From positions 2,125,213 through 2,189,212 of the forward strand of contig NZ_SIZZ01000001.1 of NCBI RefSeq assembly GCF_004322705.1: 64,000 nucleotides of DNA. The letters are read 5' to 3'. The notes beneath the pieces are model-generated. The model searched no databases. It was not told the DNA's origin and worked only from the letters and a program-made list of their open reading frames with translations. This stretch comes from Dyella terrae. Lineage in GTDB: Bacteria > Pseudomonadota > Gammaproteobacteria > Xanthomonadales > Rhodanobacteraceae. Shown one piece after another: positions 40,122 through 49,837 of this stretch. Each line of letters opens with the position of its first letter. The stretch's first letter is position 1. Both the position numbers and the translations under genes were made by a program.

Positions 40122-43100
40122 ATGGCTCGCTCCGGGAAGTTGCGCTTCCATCGGCGATATGTGGTCGTCGCCATTTCTTTTGCCCTGGTGATCGCCGAGC
40201 CGGTCGGTGCACAGACCTACCCGAAAGCAGTCACCCCCTCCGGCAGCAATTTGAACTATGAGCAGCGATACGACGGCACCATCGTGCCCAGCGGCGACAT
40301 CCAGGGAACGGTGACGATTCATCCCACGACACAGCTATCGATACTCAATGGCACGGGCATATCGGTGCTTAACGGTGCCACGCTGCTTATCGATCCCAAT
40401 CAGGGAACGCCTGGCCTTGTCGCCGTCACCGCCGACGCCGGTCCTCCGATCGGGGGATACCCCACCTATGGTGCGCTCTACATCGTCAACGGCACGGTCA
40501 ACATTCCCGCAAGCAGTGCCGGCGTGCTCTTCACCAGTAATGGCCGAAGCGTGCCAGGCCTGTACATGCCCGGGTCCACCGCGGGCCCGTCGCTGTTCGA
40601 CGGCGCAAACGTCGATTTCGTCACCAACGGTGCCAACTCCAACGGCCTGAGCGTATTCGGGAGCAATTCCAGCGCGCAGTTGCGGGACAGCAGCATCACG
40701 GTCAATGGCGATGGCAGTTGGGGCGTACAGGCCGGAAGTGGAAGCAGCGTCACTTTGACCAACGTGGCGATCGCCGCGATCGCCAATAGTGGCGGCGGAT
40801 TGAATGCCATGGACGGTGCGGGAATAACATTCAACGATGGATCCATCTCCACGCAGGGATCGAGATCCTACGGCGCGTCCTCCACCAACGGCTCCACCAT
40901 CAACCTCAATGGTGCAGCGATCGTAACGCAGGGCACCTATGGCTATGGCGCCTACGCCAATGGTGCCGCCATGAACCTCACGGACTCCAGCATCGTCACG
41001 CACGGAAGTTCGGGATACGCCATCTACGGCGCCTCGGGGAGCGAAACGAATGTCGCCGGCGGCAGCATTGCCACCGATGCCCCGTCGGGCTACGGCGTCT
41101 ACACAAACGGAGGGGTGGTCGAGCTCGTGCCCGATGCCGGCGGTAACGGCACTACGATCACAACATCGGGCACGAGCAGTTACGCCGTGCGTGCGTTGAA
41201 CGGAGGCATGTTCAGCGCCACGGGTGCAACCATCCATACGACAGGCGCGGGCTCGTACGGCATCCTGTTCGATGCCCCTGAAACCTATGGGCCGTTCAAT
41301 CTCATCCTGCACGACACCACGGTGACGTCCGACGCCAGCGCCGCGCTTTACATCTGGGGTGGAACGGGCATTGTGGATCTCACCCATTCCAGCCTGAGCG
41401 GCGCAGGCACCGCCATTATTTCGATGTCACGCACGCCGGCCAACGGGTCCCCGATTGCGGGTGATATTTGGCTGTATGCCAATAACTCGATCATCAACGG
41501 ACGCACTCTTACCGACGCCATCAGCAACATAACCTTGGATCTTGCCAACAACAGCCAATGGCACGTCACCCGGAGCGCCAATCTCACCAACCTGTACGTG
41601 TTCGACAGCGCCGTTGATTTCCCGATGACACCGGCACTCGCTTCGGCGCCAACCGACGGAAGCAGTTACCGCAGCATCAGGGTGACCGGTACTTATGTCG
41701 GCAACAACGCATCGATTGCGCTCAACACCTATCTGGCCGACGACAGCTCACCCTCGGATCAACTCATCCTTGATGGCGGAAGGGCCGTGGGGAACACCCG
41801 GCTCATCATCCACAACAGCGGTGGGCCGGGTGACGAAACGAAGGCCAATGGCATCCTGGTGGTCAGCGCGATCAATAACGCGACGACCGCGACCGATGCG
41901 TTCTCGCTTGGTACCGAAGTCCGCGCAGGCGCTTATGACTATGGACTTTTCCGCGGCGCCGCCGATGGCAGCAGCCCTGAAAGCTGGTATCTGCGCTCGG
42001 ACTTCATCGTCCTTCCTCCCAGCCTGGAACCGCCCTCTCCGCCGCCGTCACCACCACCGCCACCCATCGTTCTGACGCCACCCCCCTCACCCGCCCCAGG
42101 CCCACCGTCACCACCCTCGCCTCCTGCGCCTCCCGGTCTCCCCGACCCTGACCCGGTGCCTCCACCGCCGCCGCCGCCTCCGCCACCACCCACAACGCCG
42201 GAGCCGGCCCCTGCGCCCGAACCGCCGCCACCTCCGCTACCGCCTGATCCACCACCGGACGTCCTGCCGCCGGGCGTCTATCCGATCATCGGACCCGAGC
42301 TGGCCACCTACGGTGTCGTGCAGCCCAGCGCACGCAACATGGGGCTGATGTCGCTCGGCACCCTGCACGAACGCATCGGCGACACGATGACCGCGGCGGA
42401 AACCGATGGCCGTCCGGAAGGTTGGGTCACGTCCGCATGGGTACGCGGGTTTGCGCAAGACATCAACGATCGCTATCGCAGCTACGTCGATCCGCGCACC
42501 GATGGCCGCATGGCCGGAGGGCAGCTGGGTATCGATCTATGGCAAGGCAGCCTTGTAGACGGTCACACCGACGCCTTTGGCGTTTACCTCTCCTACGCCA
42601 ATACCCATGCCGATGTTCGCGGCCTCGTCACCAACGAAGCCTTGACGGGATACGTGCAAACGCAAACCGGCCGCGTGAATCTCGATGGCGTATCGGGTGG
42701 CGGCTACTGGACCCACTACGGGCCAGGCGGCTGGTACCTGGATGGCGTGATTCAGGGAACGCGCTACAACGGCAGCGCGCGTACCCAGTACACATCGCTC
42801 GTGACGCGCGGCGACGGCGTGGTCGCGTCGCTTGAAGGCGGTTACCCGTTCCACCTCAACTGGGGACCCAACTTCATCCTGGAACCGCAGGCGCAGGTGA
42901 TCTGGCAGCACGTCTGGTTCCGCACCATGCCCGATGCGTTCAGCTCGGTATCGCTCGGCTCCAGTTCGGGTGTCACCGGACGCCTGGGCATTCGCGGCCA
43001 GTGGACGATCGTGCGCGACGACGGACAGGTCTGGCAGCCTTATGTGCGCGCCAATGTCTGGCGGGATACGGGCGGTGGCTCCACGGCGACGTACGCAGGC

Positions 43101-43280
43101 ATCGACCAGGTGCCGTTGATCATGAGTACCGACTGGGCAGACGTCGCCGTCGGACTCACCACCAGGCTGAACGAAGGATTGAGCATCTACGGACAAGTGG
43201 GTTATCAGTTCGGCATCAGCTCATCCAACGAGCGGCGCGAAGGCATCGCTGGCAACATCGGCCTGCGCTTCCGCTGGTAA
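40122..43280 (+). CDS. Autotransporter, tandem copy 2
   Basis: 1052-aa paralog of the preceding gene. The signal (VVVAISFALVIAEPVGA) and barrel (from about 718, ending GNIGLRFRW) are very close; the passenger follows the same order (TFNDGSISTQ, SGYAIYGASGSETNVAGGSI, YGPFNLILHDTTVTSDASAA) but lacks the copy-1 insertion. Its Pro-rich linker is about twice as long (about 630-719, with an 11-Pro run). ATG 40122 follows GGAGG; the surrounding bases match those around the copy-1 start, so the ribosome site was duplicated too. The 271-nt spacer could hold its own promoter. Confidence 0.9.
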   Translation: MARSGKLRFHRRYVVVAISFALVIAEPVGAQTYPKAVTPSGSNLNYEQRYDGTIVPSGDIQGTVTIHPTTQLSILNGTGISVLNGATLLIDPNQGTPGLVAVTADAGPPIGGYPTYGALYIVNGTVNIPASSAGVLFTSNGRSVPGLYMPGSTAGPSLFDGANVDFVTNGANSNGLSVFGSNSSAQLRDSSITVNGDGSWGVQAGSGSSVTLTNVAIAAIANSGGGLNAMDGAGITFNDGSISTQGSRSYGASSTNGSTINLNGAAIVTQGTYGYGAYANGAAMNLTDSSIVTHGSSGYAIYGASGSETNVAGGSIATDAPSGYGVYTNGGVVELVPDAGGNGTTITTSGTSSYAVRALNGGMFSATGATIHTTGAGSYGILFDAPETYGPFNLILHDTTVTSDASAALYIWGGTGIVDLTHSSLSGAGTAIISMSRTPANGSPIAGDIWLYANNSIINGRTLTDAISNITLDLANNSQWHVTRSANLTNLYVFDSAVDFPMTPALASAPTDGSSYRSIRVTGTYVGNNASIALNTYLADDSSPSDQLILDGGRAVGNTRLIIHNSGGPGDETKANGILVVSAINNATTATDAFSLGTEVRAGAYDYGLFRGAADGSSPESWYLRSDFIVLPPSLEPPSPPPSPPPPPIVLTPPPSPAPGPPSPPSPPAPPGLPDPDPVPPPPPPPPPPPTTPEPAPAPEPPPPPLPPDPPPDVLPPGVYPIIGPELATYGVVQPSARNMGLMSLGTLHERIGDTMTAAETDGRPEGWVTSAWVRGFAQDINDRYRSYVDPRTDGRMAGGQLGIDLWQGSLVDGHTDAFGVYLSYANTHADVRGLVTNEALTGYVQTQTGRVNLDGVSGGGYWTHYGPGGWYLDGVIQGTRYNGSARTQYTSLVTRGDGVVASLEGGYPFHLNWGPNFILEPQAQVIWQHVWFRTMPDAFSSVSLGSSSGVTGRLGIRGQWTIVRDDGQVWQPYVRANVWRDTGGGSTATYAGIDQVPLIMSTDWADVAVGLTTRLNEGLSIYGQVGYQFGISSSNERREGIAGNIGLRFRW

Positions 43281-43513
43281 TCCGGCCAGGCGGCCGCACA
43301 CCGATCCCGCGTCCGCCTGATGCCCCGCCCCTGGCCGCGCGTCGCTCCTCTCCGACCCACGAGACCGCGCCGGGGTCCGACCAGGCCCGCACGACCTGCC
43401 CGGTCTTCGCAATTCATTGAGGAACCGGCGCATAGGATCGCCAGCGGCCTCGAGCGCCACCAGCGGTCCTGACAGGGCGACTCGCGCATGCAGTGCTTCC
43501 CAGGGGAGTCGTC

Positions 43514-44632
43514 ATGAGCGTGACCGAATCAAGCAAGGCACCCACCGTCCTGGTCGTGGACGATACACCGGATAACCAGCTGATCCTGACCGAGCTGCTG
43601 AGCCCGCTCTATCGGGTCCAGTCGGCTGGCAGCGGCGAGGAAGCGCTGGCCATGGCCACCTCGACCGACAAGCCCGACCTGATCCTGCTCGACGTCGTCA
43701 TGCCGGGTCTGACCGGATTTGATGTCTGTCGCCAGCTCAAGGCCAGAGCCGACACCCGCGATATCCCGATCATCTTCCTCACCTCACTCGATGCGACCGA
43801 GGATGAAACACGCGGCCTCGTGCTCGGCGCCGTCGACTACATCACCAAACCAGTCAATCCATCGATCGTGCGAGTGCGTGTGGCAAACCATCTACGCCTG
43901 AAAGCCGCCGCCGATTTCCTTCGCGACCAAAATGCCTACCTGGAACGCGAGGTGACACGTCGCACCGCCGAAGTCGCCGCCGTCCAGGAGGTCACCATCC
44001 ATGCTCTCGCCTCGCTCGCCGAGGCACGGGACAATGAAACCGGCAACCACATCCGTCGCACGCAACACTACGTCAAGGCACTTGCCGATCATCTCCAGCG
44101 ACATCCACGCTTCGTCGATGAACTGGATGAATCGACGCGCAAGCTGCTCTACCAGTCGGCACCGTTGCACGACATTGGCAAGGTCGGCATACCCGACGCC
44201 ATTCTCCTGAAGCCGGGAAAGTTGACCGCCGAAGAGTACGAGGTCATCAAATCCCATACGACACTCGGGCGGAACGCGATCCAGCACGCCGAAGACCTGC
44301 TCGGCCTTGCCGTGCCCTTCCTGCGCTTCGCCAAGGAGATGGCCTACTCCCACCAGGAGCGCTGGAACGGCAGCGGCTACCCGCAAGGCCTCCAAGGCGA
44401 TGCGATTCCGGTGTCGGCCCGGTTGATGGCGGTGGCCGATGTGTATGACGCCCTGGTCAGCCCGCGGGTCTACAAAAAGGCGATGCCGCACGACGAAGCC
44501 GCGGCATATATCGTCAACAAGCGCAGCGTCGAGTTCGACCCGGACGTAGTCGATGCGTTCGTCGCGCTGCAATCGGAGTTCCAGGCCATCGCCAGCCGTT
44601 TCGTCGACGAGTTTCCCGATCAACACGAATAA
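43514..44632 (+). CDS. HD-GYP response regulator
   Basis: 372 aa. N-terminal receiver domain: VLVVDDTPDNQ with phospho-acceptor D60 in LILLDVVMPG. C-terminal HD-GYP phosphodiesterase: GNHIRRTQHYVKALADHLQR, HDIGKVGIPDAILLKPGKLT, and HQERWNGSGYPQGLQGDAIP (GYP triad). It should hydrolyse cyclic-di-GMP on phosphorylation; this RR-HD-GYP arrangement is the RpfG class. ATG 43514 has CAGGGGAG upstream. It is 57 nt before the hybrid kinase gene, which is its probable partner. It should influence motility, biofilm or exopolysaccharide. Confidence 0.92.
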   Translation: MSVTESSKAPTVLVVDDTPDNQLILTELLSPLYRVQSAGSGEEALAMATSTDKPDLILLDVVMPGLTGFDVCRQLKARADTRDIPIIFLTSLDATEDETRGLVLGAVDYITKPVNPSIVRVRVANHLRLKAAADFLRDQNAYLEREVTRRTAEVAAVQEVTIHALASLAEARDNETGNHIRRTQHYVKALADHLQRHPRFVDELDESTRKLLYQSAPLHDIGKVGIPDAILLKPGKLTAEEYEVIKSHTTLGRNAIQHAEDLLGLAVPFLRFAKEMAYSHQERWNGSGYPQGLQGDAIPVSARLMAVADVYDALVSPRVYKKAMPHDEAAAYIVNKRSVEFDPDVVDAFVALQSEFQAIASRFVDEFPDQHE

Positions 44633-44689
44633 CCGCAGGAAGCATCAGCAACCCGACGCGACACCCCCATCGAGGGAGGCTTTCGCCAC

Positions 44690-47600
44690 GTGAGTGCATT
44701 ACTCGAGCGTCTGGAGCGCATGACGCTCCGCACCAGGCTGGTCATCGGCTTTGGCGGCATTCTGCTGATGACGTTGTTGCTGGGTGTCTACAGCGTCAAT
44801 ACGCTGCGCCAGCAACGGGATCGCGTCAGCCGGCTTTACGAGCAGGACGTGGTGGGCCTGCTGCATATCCAGTCCGCCCGCGCCGCACTGGCCGACATGG
44901 GCCAGAGCGTCCGGCAGGTCGCCATGACCGAAGCCGGCTCCGGCAGGTCACGTGCCATACGCGATCTTGCCGATGCCGAAACGCTCACGCGGCAGGAAAT
45001 CGAGCTGGCCCGACCGCATGTCTATCGCGAAACCGTGCAGCGCAGCCTTTCCGATTTCGACGCGGCATTTGCCAGCTACAAGCAACAGGTCGACCAGATC
45101 GTTGCGACGGTGCAAGCCCCGGGCAACCCGAAGGATCGAAGTGCGGCCGCCCTCCTTGCCTCGCCCGAGTTCCTGCGCGCCGACGTCACGGTCAAGGAAC
45201 AGCTGGCGAGAATGGAGCAGACAAAACGGGAGGCCGCTGACCAGGAAGTCGACCAGGCCACCGAGCGCCTGTACGACGCCGGCCGCCTGACCGCCTGGCT
45301 GCTCGGACTGGCGGTCATCGCGGGCATCTTCTTCAGCTACCTCATCGGTCGCTCGATCCGGCGCCCGTCCACGCGCCTGATGGCATCGCTGGAGGCCATG
45401 GGCGCGGGCCAACTGGACGTCCAGATTCCCTACACCGACTACCCCAGCGAAGCGGGCGATCTCGCCCGCTCCGTCGCCAGCATGCAGCAGGAAGTCAAAC
45501 GGGCCGCCCACACGCGCTGGGTGAAGACCCATGTCGCGGCCATCGGCGCCGACATGCAGTCGATGACCGACGCCGGCGAACTGGCGCACCATTTTCTTTC
45601 GGCGGTCGCACCGCTGGTACCCATCGGGCACGCGACGTTCTACCGCCTCGATGACGCGACACAAAACCTGCACCGCCTGGGTGACTACGCCGCAGCGCAG
45701 TCGCCCTCGACGATCGCCATCGGGGAGGGCCTGGTCGGCCAGTGCGCACGCGAATGCATGCCGATCGAACTGCACGAACCACCCGCCGGTTACCTGACGG
45801 TTTCGTCGAGCCTGGGCCACGCGCCTCCTGCCGAAATCCTGCTGCTTCCTGTGCTGCGCAACGAACGCCTGCTGGGTGTGTTCGAGCTGGCGGCCACCGC
45901 GCGCCTGAGCGTCAGCGAGCGTGAGTTGCTGGTGGAGCTGCTGCCGATGCTCGCCATGAACCTTGAAATCATCGAGCGCACGGAGCGCATGGGACAGCTG
46001 CTGGGTGAAACCCGCTGCCAGGCGACCAGCCTGCAGGACAAGACGGCCGAACTCGAAGCCAAGCAACGGATCATCGAGGCCTCGCAGGCCTGGTATCACC
46101 GCATCATCGACTCCGCCCCCGATGGGATGATGATCGTCGACGAGGCAGGCAAGATCATCCTGGTCAACCCGAAACTCGAGGCCATCTTTGGTTACGGACA
46201 AGGCGAACTCCACGGCGTGGGCATCGAGCAGCTGGTGCCGCATGGCGTGAACATGTCCCATCAGAAACTGCGGCATGCGTTCATTGCCGAAGGCGAAGCA
46301 CGCCAGATGGGCGGGGCCGATGCCGACCTCCACGGCCTGCGCAAGGACGGCACGGAAATCTCGGTGGAGATCGGCCTGTCCGTGCTTCCCGAACTCGATG
46401 GCCAGGGCCGCTGTGTATGCGCTTCCGTGCGCGACGTCAGCAAGCGACGCGCCATGGAAGCGGCACTGCAGCAGAGCGAGGAGCGACTGCGCGCGATCCT
46501 CGACAAAGGACCGGTGGGTGTCGGCGTCTCCACGCGCGGCATCATTCGGTTCGCCAACCCCAAGTACACGGAAACCTTCGGCATCGAGCCCGGCGAAGAC
46601 GCCGTCAAACTCTACGTTCATCCCGAAGAACGCGAAGACATCCGCAGGCTGCTCGCCCAGGGCGAGCCGGTGCTGGGTCGGGAAATCCGCATGTACGACC
46701 GCGATCACCAGGAGCGCGACATCCTGGCCACGTACATGCCGATCGACTACAGCGGCGAACCCGGCATGCTCGGCTGGTTCCTGGACATCACCGAGCGCAA
46801 GGCGGCCCAGCTCGCCATGCAGCAATCCAAGGAACTGGCCGAAGAAGCCACGCGCGCCAAGAGCGCCTTCCTCGCCAACATGAGCCACGAGATCCGCACG
46901 CCGATGAACGCCATCATCGGCATGAGCCATCTTGCACTGCAGGCCGGGCTGGAACCGAAGCAACACCGTTATGTCGAAAAGGTGCACCAGTCCGCGCAGA
47001 ACCTGCTGGGCATCATCAACGACATCCTCGACTTCTCGAAGATCGAGGCGGGACAGATGCACATGGAGCGCATCGATTTCCGGCTGGAGGATGTCACCGA
47101 ACACTTCGCCGATGTCATCGGTTTCCGCGCCGAAGAAAAAGGACTGGAGCTTCTGTTCCAGATGAGCCCGGAACTGCCGGCCGACCTGTTGGGTGACCCC
47201 CTGCGGCTGGGCCAGATCCTTCTGAACCTCGGCAACAACGCGGTGAAGTTCACTGACCATGGCGCCATCGTCATGGGCGTCGAACAGGTGGCGCGCGGCG
47301 ACGACGACGTAGTCCTTCACTTCTGGATCAAGGACAGCGGCATTGGCATGACGAAGGAACAAAGCGCGCGCATCTTCGAGTCCTTCGTGCAGGCCGACTC
47401 CTCCACCACGCGTCGCTATGGCGGCACGGGCCTGGGCCTGTCCATCTCACGGAAGCTGGTCGAGTTGATGGACGGGCGCCTGTGGGTCGACAGCACGCCC
47501 GGGAAAGGGTCGACCTTTCACTTCGAAGTGCGTCTGGGCACCTCCCACGGTGCACCGAGGCCACGCATGTTCCTGGCCGACGAGCTGCATGGGCAGCGTG

Positions 47601-48817
47601 TCCTGGTGGTGGACGACAACGAAGAGGCGCGCGAGATCCTGTCGGGCATGGCACGGGCGCTGGGCCTGCGCGCCGAGGTGGCCGACAGCGGCATGGAAGC
47701 ACTGGTGCGCGTCGCGCAGGCCGAACGCGAAGGCCATCCTTATCGCCTGCTGCTCATGGACTGGAAGATGCCCGAACTCGATGGCATCGAAACCGTGTAT
47801 CGCCTGCAGGCCGACCGGGGCAGCCATGCGCCGGCGATCGTCATGGTGACGGCCTTCAATCGCGACGAGGCGCTGGAAGAAGCGCGGCGGCGCGGCGTCA
47901 CCCTGAAAAGCGTCCTCACCAAGCCCGTCACGCCTTCGGTGCTGCTCGAAACGCTGGCGATCGCCGTGGATGCAGACTCCGTCGTCGTCACGCATGTCCG
48001 CAAACCCAGGGCCGAGGCCTCGCAGACCCGTGACTCGCTCTCTGGCAAACGCGTCCTGCTGGTCGAGGACAATGACCTGAACCAGGAACTGGCCCGCGAA
48101 TTGCTGAGCCAGGCAGGCATCGACGTGGTCGTGGCGGAGAACGGCCAGGAAGCGTTGGAGAAGCTGTCCATCGACGCCCGGTTCGACGGCGTGCTGATGG
48201 ATTGCCAGATGCCCGTGATGGACGGCTATGCGGCCACGCGCGCGATTCGCGAACGACTGGGCCTGGCACGCCTGCCCATCATCGCGATGACCGCCAATGC
48301 CATGGCCGGCGATCGTGACAAGGCCATCGCCGCCGGCATGAACGACCACATCGCCAAGCCGCTCGATGTGGGCGCCATGTTCGCCACCATGGATCGGTGG
48401 ATGGGTGCACGCGCACCGACACTGCCGGACACCAGGGCGCCGACCCAAAGTGGCCTTGCCGAGCTGGTGTCCGCAGGCATCGATCATGAAGCCGGTCTGC
48501 GTCGATGCGACAACAACGAAAACCTGTACCGGAAGATCCTGGCGATGTTCCGCAAGGGCAACGCGGACTTCGTGCAGAAGTTCCACGATGCGCAACGCGA
48601 TGCCGACCCCACCGCTGCGATGCGACTGGCGCACAGCCTGCGCGGTTCGGCGGCCAACCTGGGCGCAACCGGCGTCGCCGACGCGGCACGGGAGCTGGAA
48701 GACGCCTGTCACCAGGGCGCCGATCCGCAACAGGTGAAAGCAAGCCTCGCGCGGGTCACTACCGCCCTCGCACCGGTGCTGACGGGTCTGGCGAAGCTCG
48801 AAGGCGGTCCCGCCTGA
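44690..48817 (+). CDS. Hybrid sensor histidine kinase, multi-domain
   Basis: 1375 aa. Order: TM1 (RLVIGFGGILLMTLLLGVYS), periplasmic four-helix sensor, TM2 (LLGLAVIAGIFFSYLIG), HAMP, GAF (about 300-440), two PAS domains (IIDSAPDGMMIVDEAGKII; ILDKGPVGVGVSTRGIIRF), HisKA with H733 in NMSHEIRTPMNAIIGMS, HATPase (NAVKFTD; SGIGMTKEQ), receiver 1 with D1024, receiver 2 with D1171, and Hpt with H1315 in AHSLRGSAANLG. This is a full phosphorelay in one chain. GTG 44690 has GAGGGAGG upstream. The Hpt can pass phosphate to the HD-GYP regulator just upstream. Confidence 0.93.
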   Translation: MSALLERLERMTLRTRLVIGFGGILLMTLLLGVYSVNTLRQQRDRVSRLYEQDVVGLLHIQSARAALADMGQSVRQVAMTEAGSGRSRAIRDLADAETLTRQEIELARPHVYRETVQRSLSDFDAAFASYKQQVDQIVATVQAPGNPKDRSAAALLASPEFLRADVTVKEQLARMEQTKREAADQEVDQATERLYDAGRLTAWLLGLAVIAGIFFSYLIGRSIRRPSTRLMASLEAMGAGQLDVQIPYTDYPSEAGDLARSVASMQQEVKRAAHTRWVKTHVAAIGADMQSMTDAGELAHHFLSAVAPLVPIGHATFYRLDDATQNLHRLGDYAAAQSPSTIAIGEGLVGQCARECMPIELHEPPAGYLTVSSSLGHAPPAEILLLPVLRNERLLGVFELAATARLSVSERELLVELLPMLAMNLEIIERTERMGQLLGETRCQATSLQDKTAELEAKQRIIEASQAWYHRIIDSAPDGMMIVDEAGKIILVNPKLEAIFGYGQGELHGVGIEQLVPHGVNMSHQKLRHAFIAEGEARQMGGADADLHGLRKDGTEISVEIGLSVLPELDGQGRCVCASVRDVSKRRAMEAALQQSEERLRAILDKGPVGVGVSTRGIIRFANPKYTETFGIEPGEDAVKLYVHPEEREDIRRLLAQGEPVLGREIRMYDRDHQERDILATYMPIDYSGEPGMLGWFLDITERKAAQLAMQQSKELAEEATRAKSAFLANMSHEIRTPMNAIIGMSHLALQAGLEPKQHRYVEKVHQSAQNLLGIINDILDFSKIEAGQMHMERIDFRLEDVTEHFADVIGFRAEEKGLELLFQMSPELPADLLGDPLRLGQILLNLGNNAVKFTDHGAIVMGVEQVARGDDDVVLHFWIKDSGIGMTKEQSARIFESFVQADSSTTRRYGGTGLGLSISRKLVELMDGRLWVDSTPGKGSTFHFEVRLGTSHGAPRPRMFLADELHGQRVLVVDDNEEAREILSGMARALGLRAEVADSGMEALVRVAQAEREGHPYRLLLMDWKMPELDGIETVYRLQADRGSHAPAIVMVTAFNRDEALEEARRRGVTLKSVLTKPVTPSVLLETLAIAVDADSVVVTHVRKPRAEASQTRDSLSGKRVLLVEDNDLNQELARELLSQAGIDVVVAENGQEALEKLSIDARFDGVLMDCQMPVMDGYAATRAIRERLGLARLPIIAMTANAMAGDRDKAIAAGMNDHIAKPLDVGAMFATMDRWMGARAPTLPDTRAPTQSGLAELVSAGIDHEAGLRRCDNNENLYRKILAMFRKGNADFVQKFHDAQRDADPTAAMRLAHSLRGSAANLGATGVADAARELEDACHQGADPQQVKASLARVTTALAPVLTGLAKLEGGPA

Positions 48818-48829
48818 TGCGCCAGCGAC

Positions 48830-49636
48830 TCACGTCGACATATGCGCCACGGCATCCCGCAGTGGTTGGCTGGGCACCACGATGAGTCCACGAAACAGCG
48901 TGTCGAAATCCACGATCACGTAAACCACGGACGCGAGCAGAATGCTTCCCAGCCCGATCGTCACCAGCGCGAGTGCGTTGTGCGGCGCAATGAGCCCGAA
49001 ACTCAGGAAGATGACAAACAACCAGAACGCGAGCGTCATGAAGAACGGCATCGAAATCGAGCTGTGCGCTTCTTCGACCAGTTTCCAGTGCGCACTGACG
49101 GCGCGCGCGAATTGCGCCAGCCCCTCCTCCTTCAGCACCTGGTGATAGGGATCGCCCGGCGCCAGCTTGCGCAGTTCCTTGCCCGCCTCATCGAGCATCC
49201 GGTCCAGACGGATGTCGTCCAGATTTTCGGATGCGTCCTTGGGTGTGATGTCCCTGGGGAAATAGTCCCCGGGCGGAGGGCGTTCGTGCGGCCAGGTGCT
49301 GGCCGTCGTCGCTGCGGTGTACGCGCGCAGGAGCGCACGCGCCGGATCGCCTTCCGTGCCGTAGGAGCGCAACGTCGTGTCGAGCTGGATCAGGTCGGAG
49401 GCGAAGGTGTGGAAGTCATCGGTGACGGTGTCGAAGCTCGACTTGGCCGACGCCGTCAGCAGGCTCAGCATCAGCGCGGCGAAGGTCACCAGCATGCCGT
49501 TGACCAACTGCACGAGTTGCACCGTTTCCATGGCCTTGTGCTCTTCCGGCAGCACGCGGCGCACGCCCAGGCCGATCAGCGCGGCGGCAACCAGCACGCA
49601 GAAGGTGGCAATCGCGGTCGTCGCTGGATAGAGCAT
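48830..49636 (-). CDS. DUF4239-family membrane protein
   Basis: 268 aa with two hydrophobic helices at each end (ATFCVLVAAALIGLGV and LVTFAALMLSLLTASAKS; then FFMTLAFWLFVIFLSFGLIA and VTIGLGSILLASVVYVIVDF) around a soluble middle. This matches the bestrophin-like DUF4239 architecture, of unknown function. It converges on the hybrid kinase gene with only 12 nt between stops, and no terminator fits there, so read-through antisense is likely unless Rho acts. ATG start at 49636. Confidence 0.8.
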   Translation of the reverse strand: MLYPATTAIATFCVLVAAALIGLGVRRVLPEEHKAMETVQLVQLVNGMLVTFAALMLSLLTASAKSSFDTVTDDFHTFASDLIQLDTTLRSYGTEGDPARALLRAYTAATTASTWPHERPPPGDYFPRDITPKDASENLDDIRLDRMLDEAGKELRKLAPGDPYHQVLKEEGLAQFARAVSAHWKLVEEAHSSISMPFFMTLAFWLFVIFLSFGLIAPHNALALVTIGLGSILLASVVYVIVDFDTLFRGLIVVPSQPLRDAVAHMST

Positions 49637-49837
49637 GGAAGCCCCTCGCTGGATGGCCGCGCCAGCACAACCCCTGGGGTAGCCTGCATTCCCTCCCCAG
49701 CCTGGCGGGCGGCGGCGCGGATTGTGGGCGCGGGGGCGTTAACCGGCCGAGAAGGCACTGCCCAGCCCGCGCCGCTTGACGCATGACGCGCGCTTACGCC
49801 AATTTCCACCATTCGCCCACGCCACACGACTGCCGCC

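Noticed and set aside
38730-42270. GC-rich CCN/GGN tracts as minisatellites or CRISPR-like repeats
   Set aside because: They are in-frame Pro-rich linkers of the autotransporters with no regular spacer structure.
44948-47362. 804-aa minus-strand ORF opposite the hybrid kinase
   Set aside because: Shadow of the real gene; no domain or ribosome site, and the plus-strand frame has all kinase motifs.
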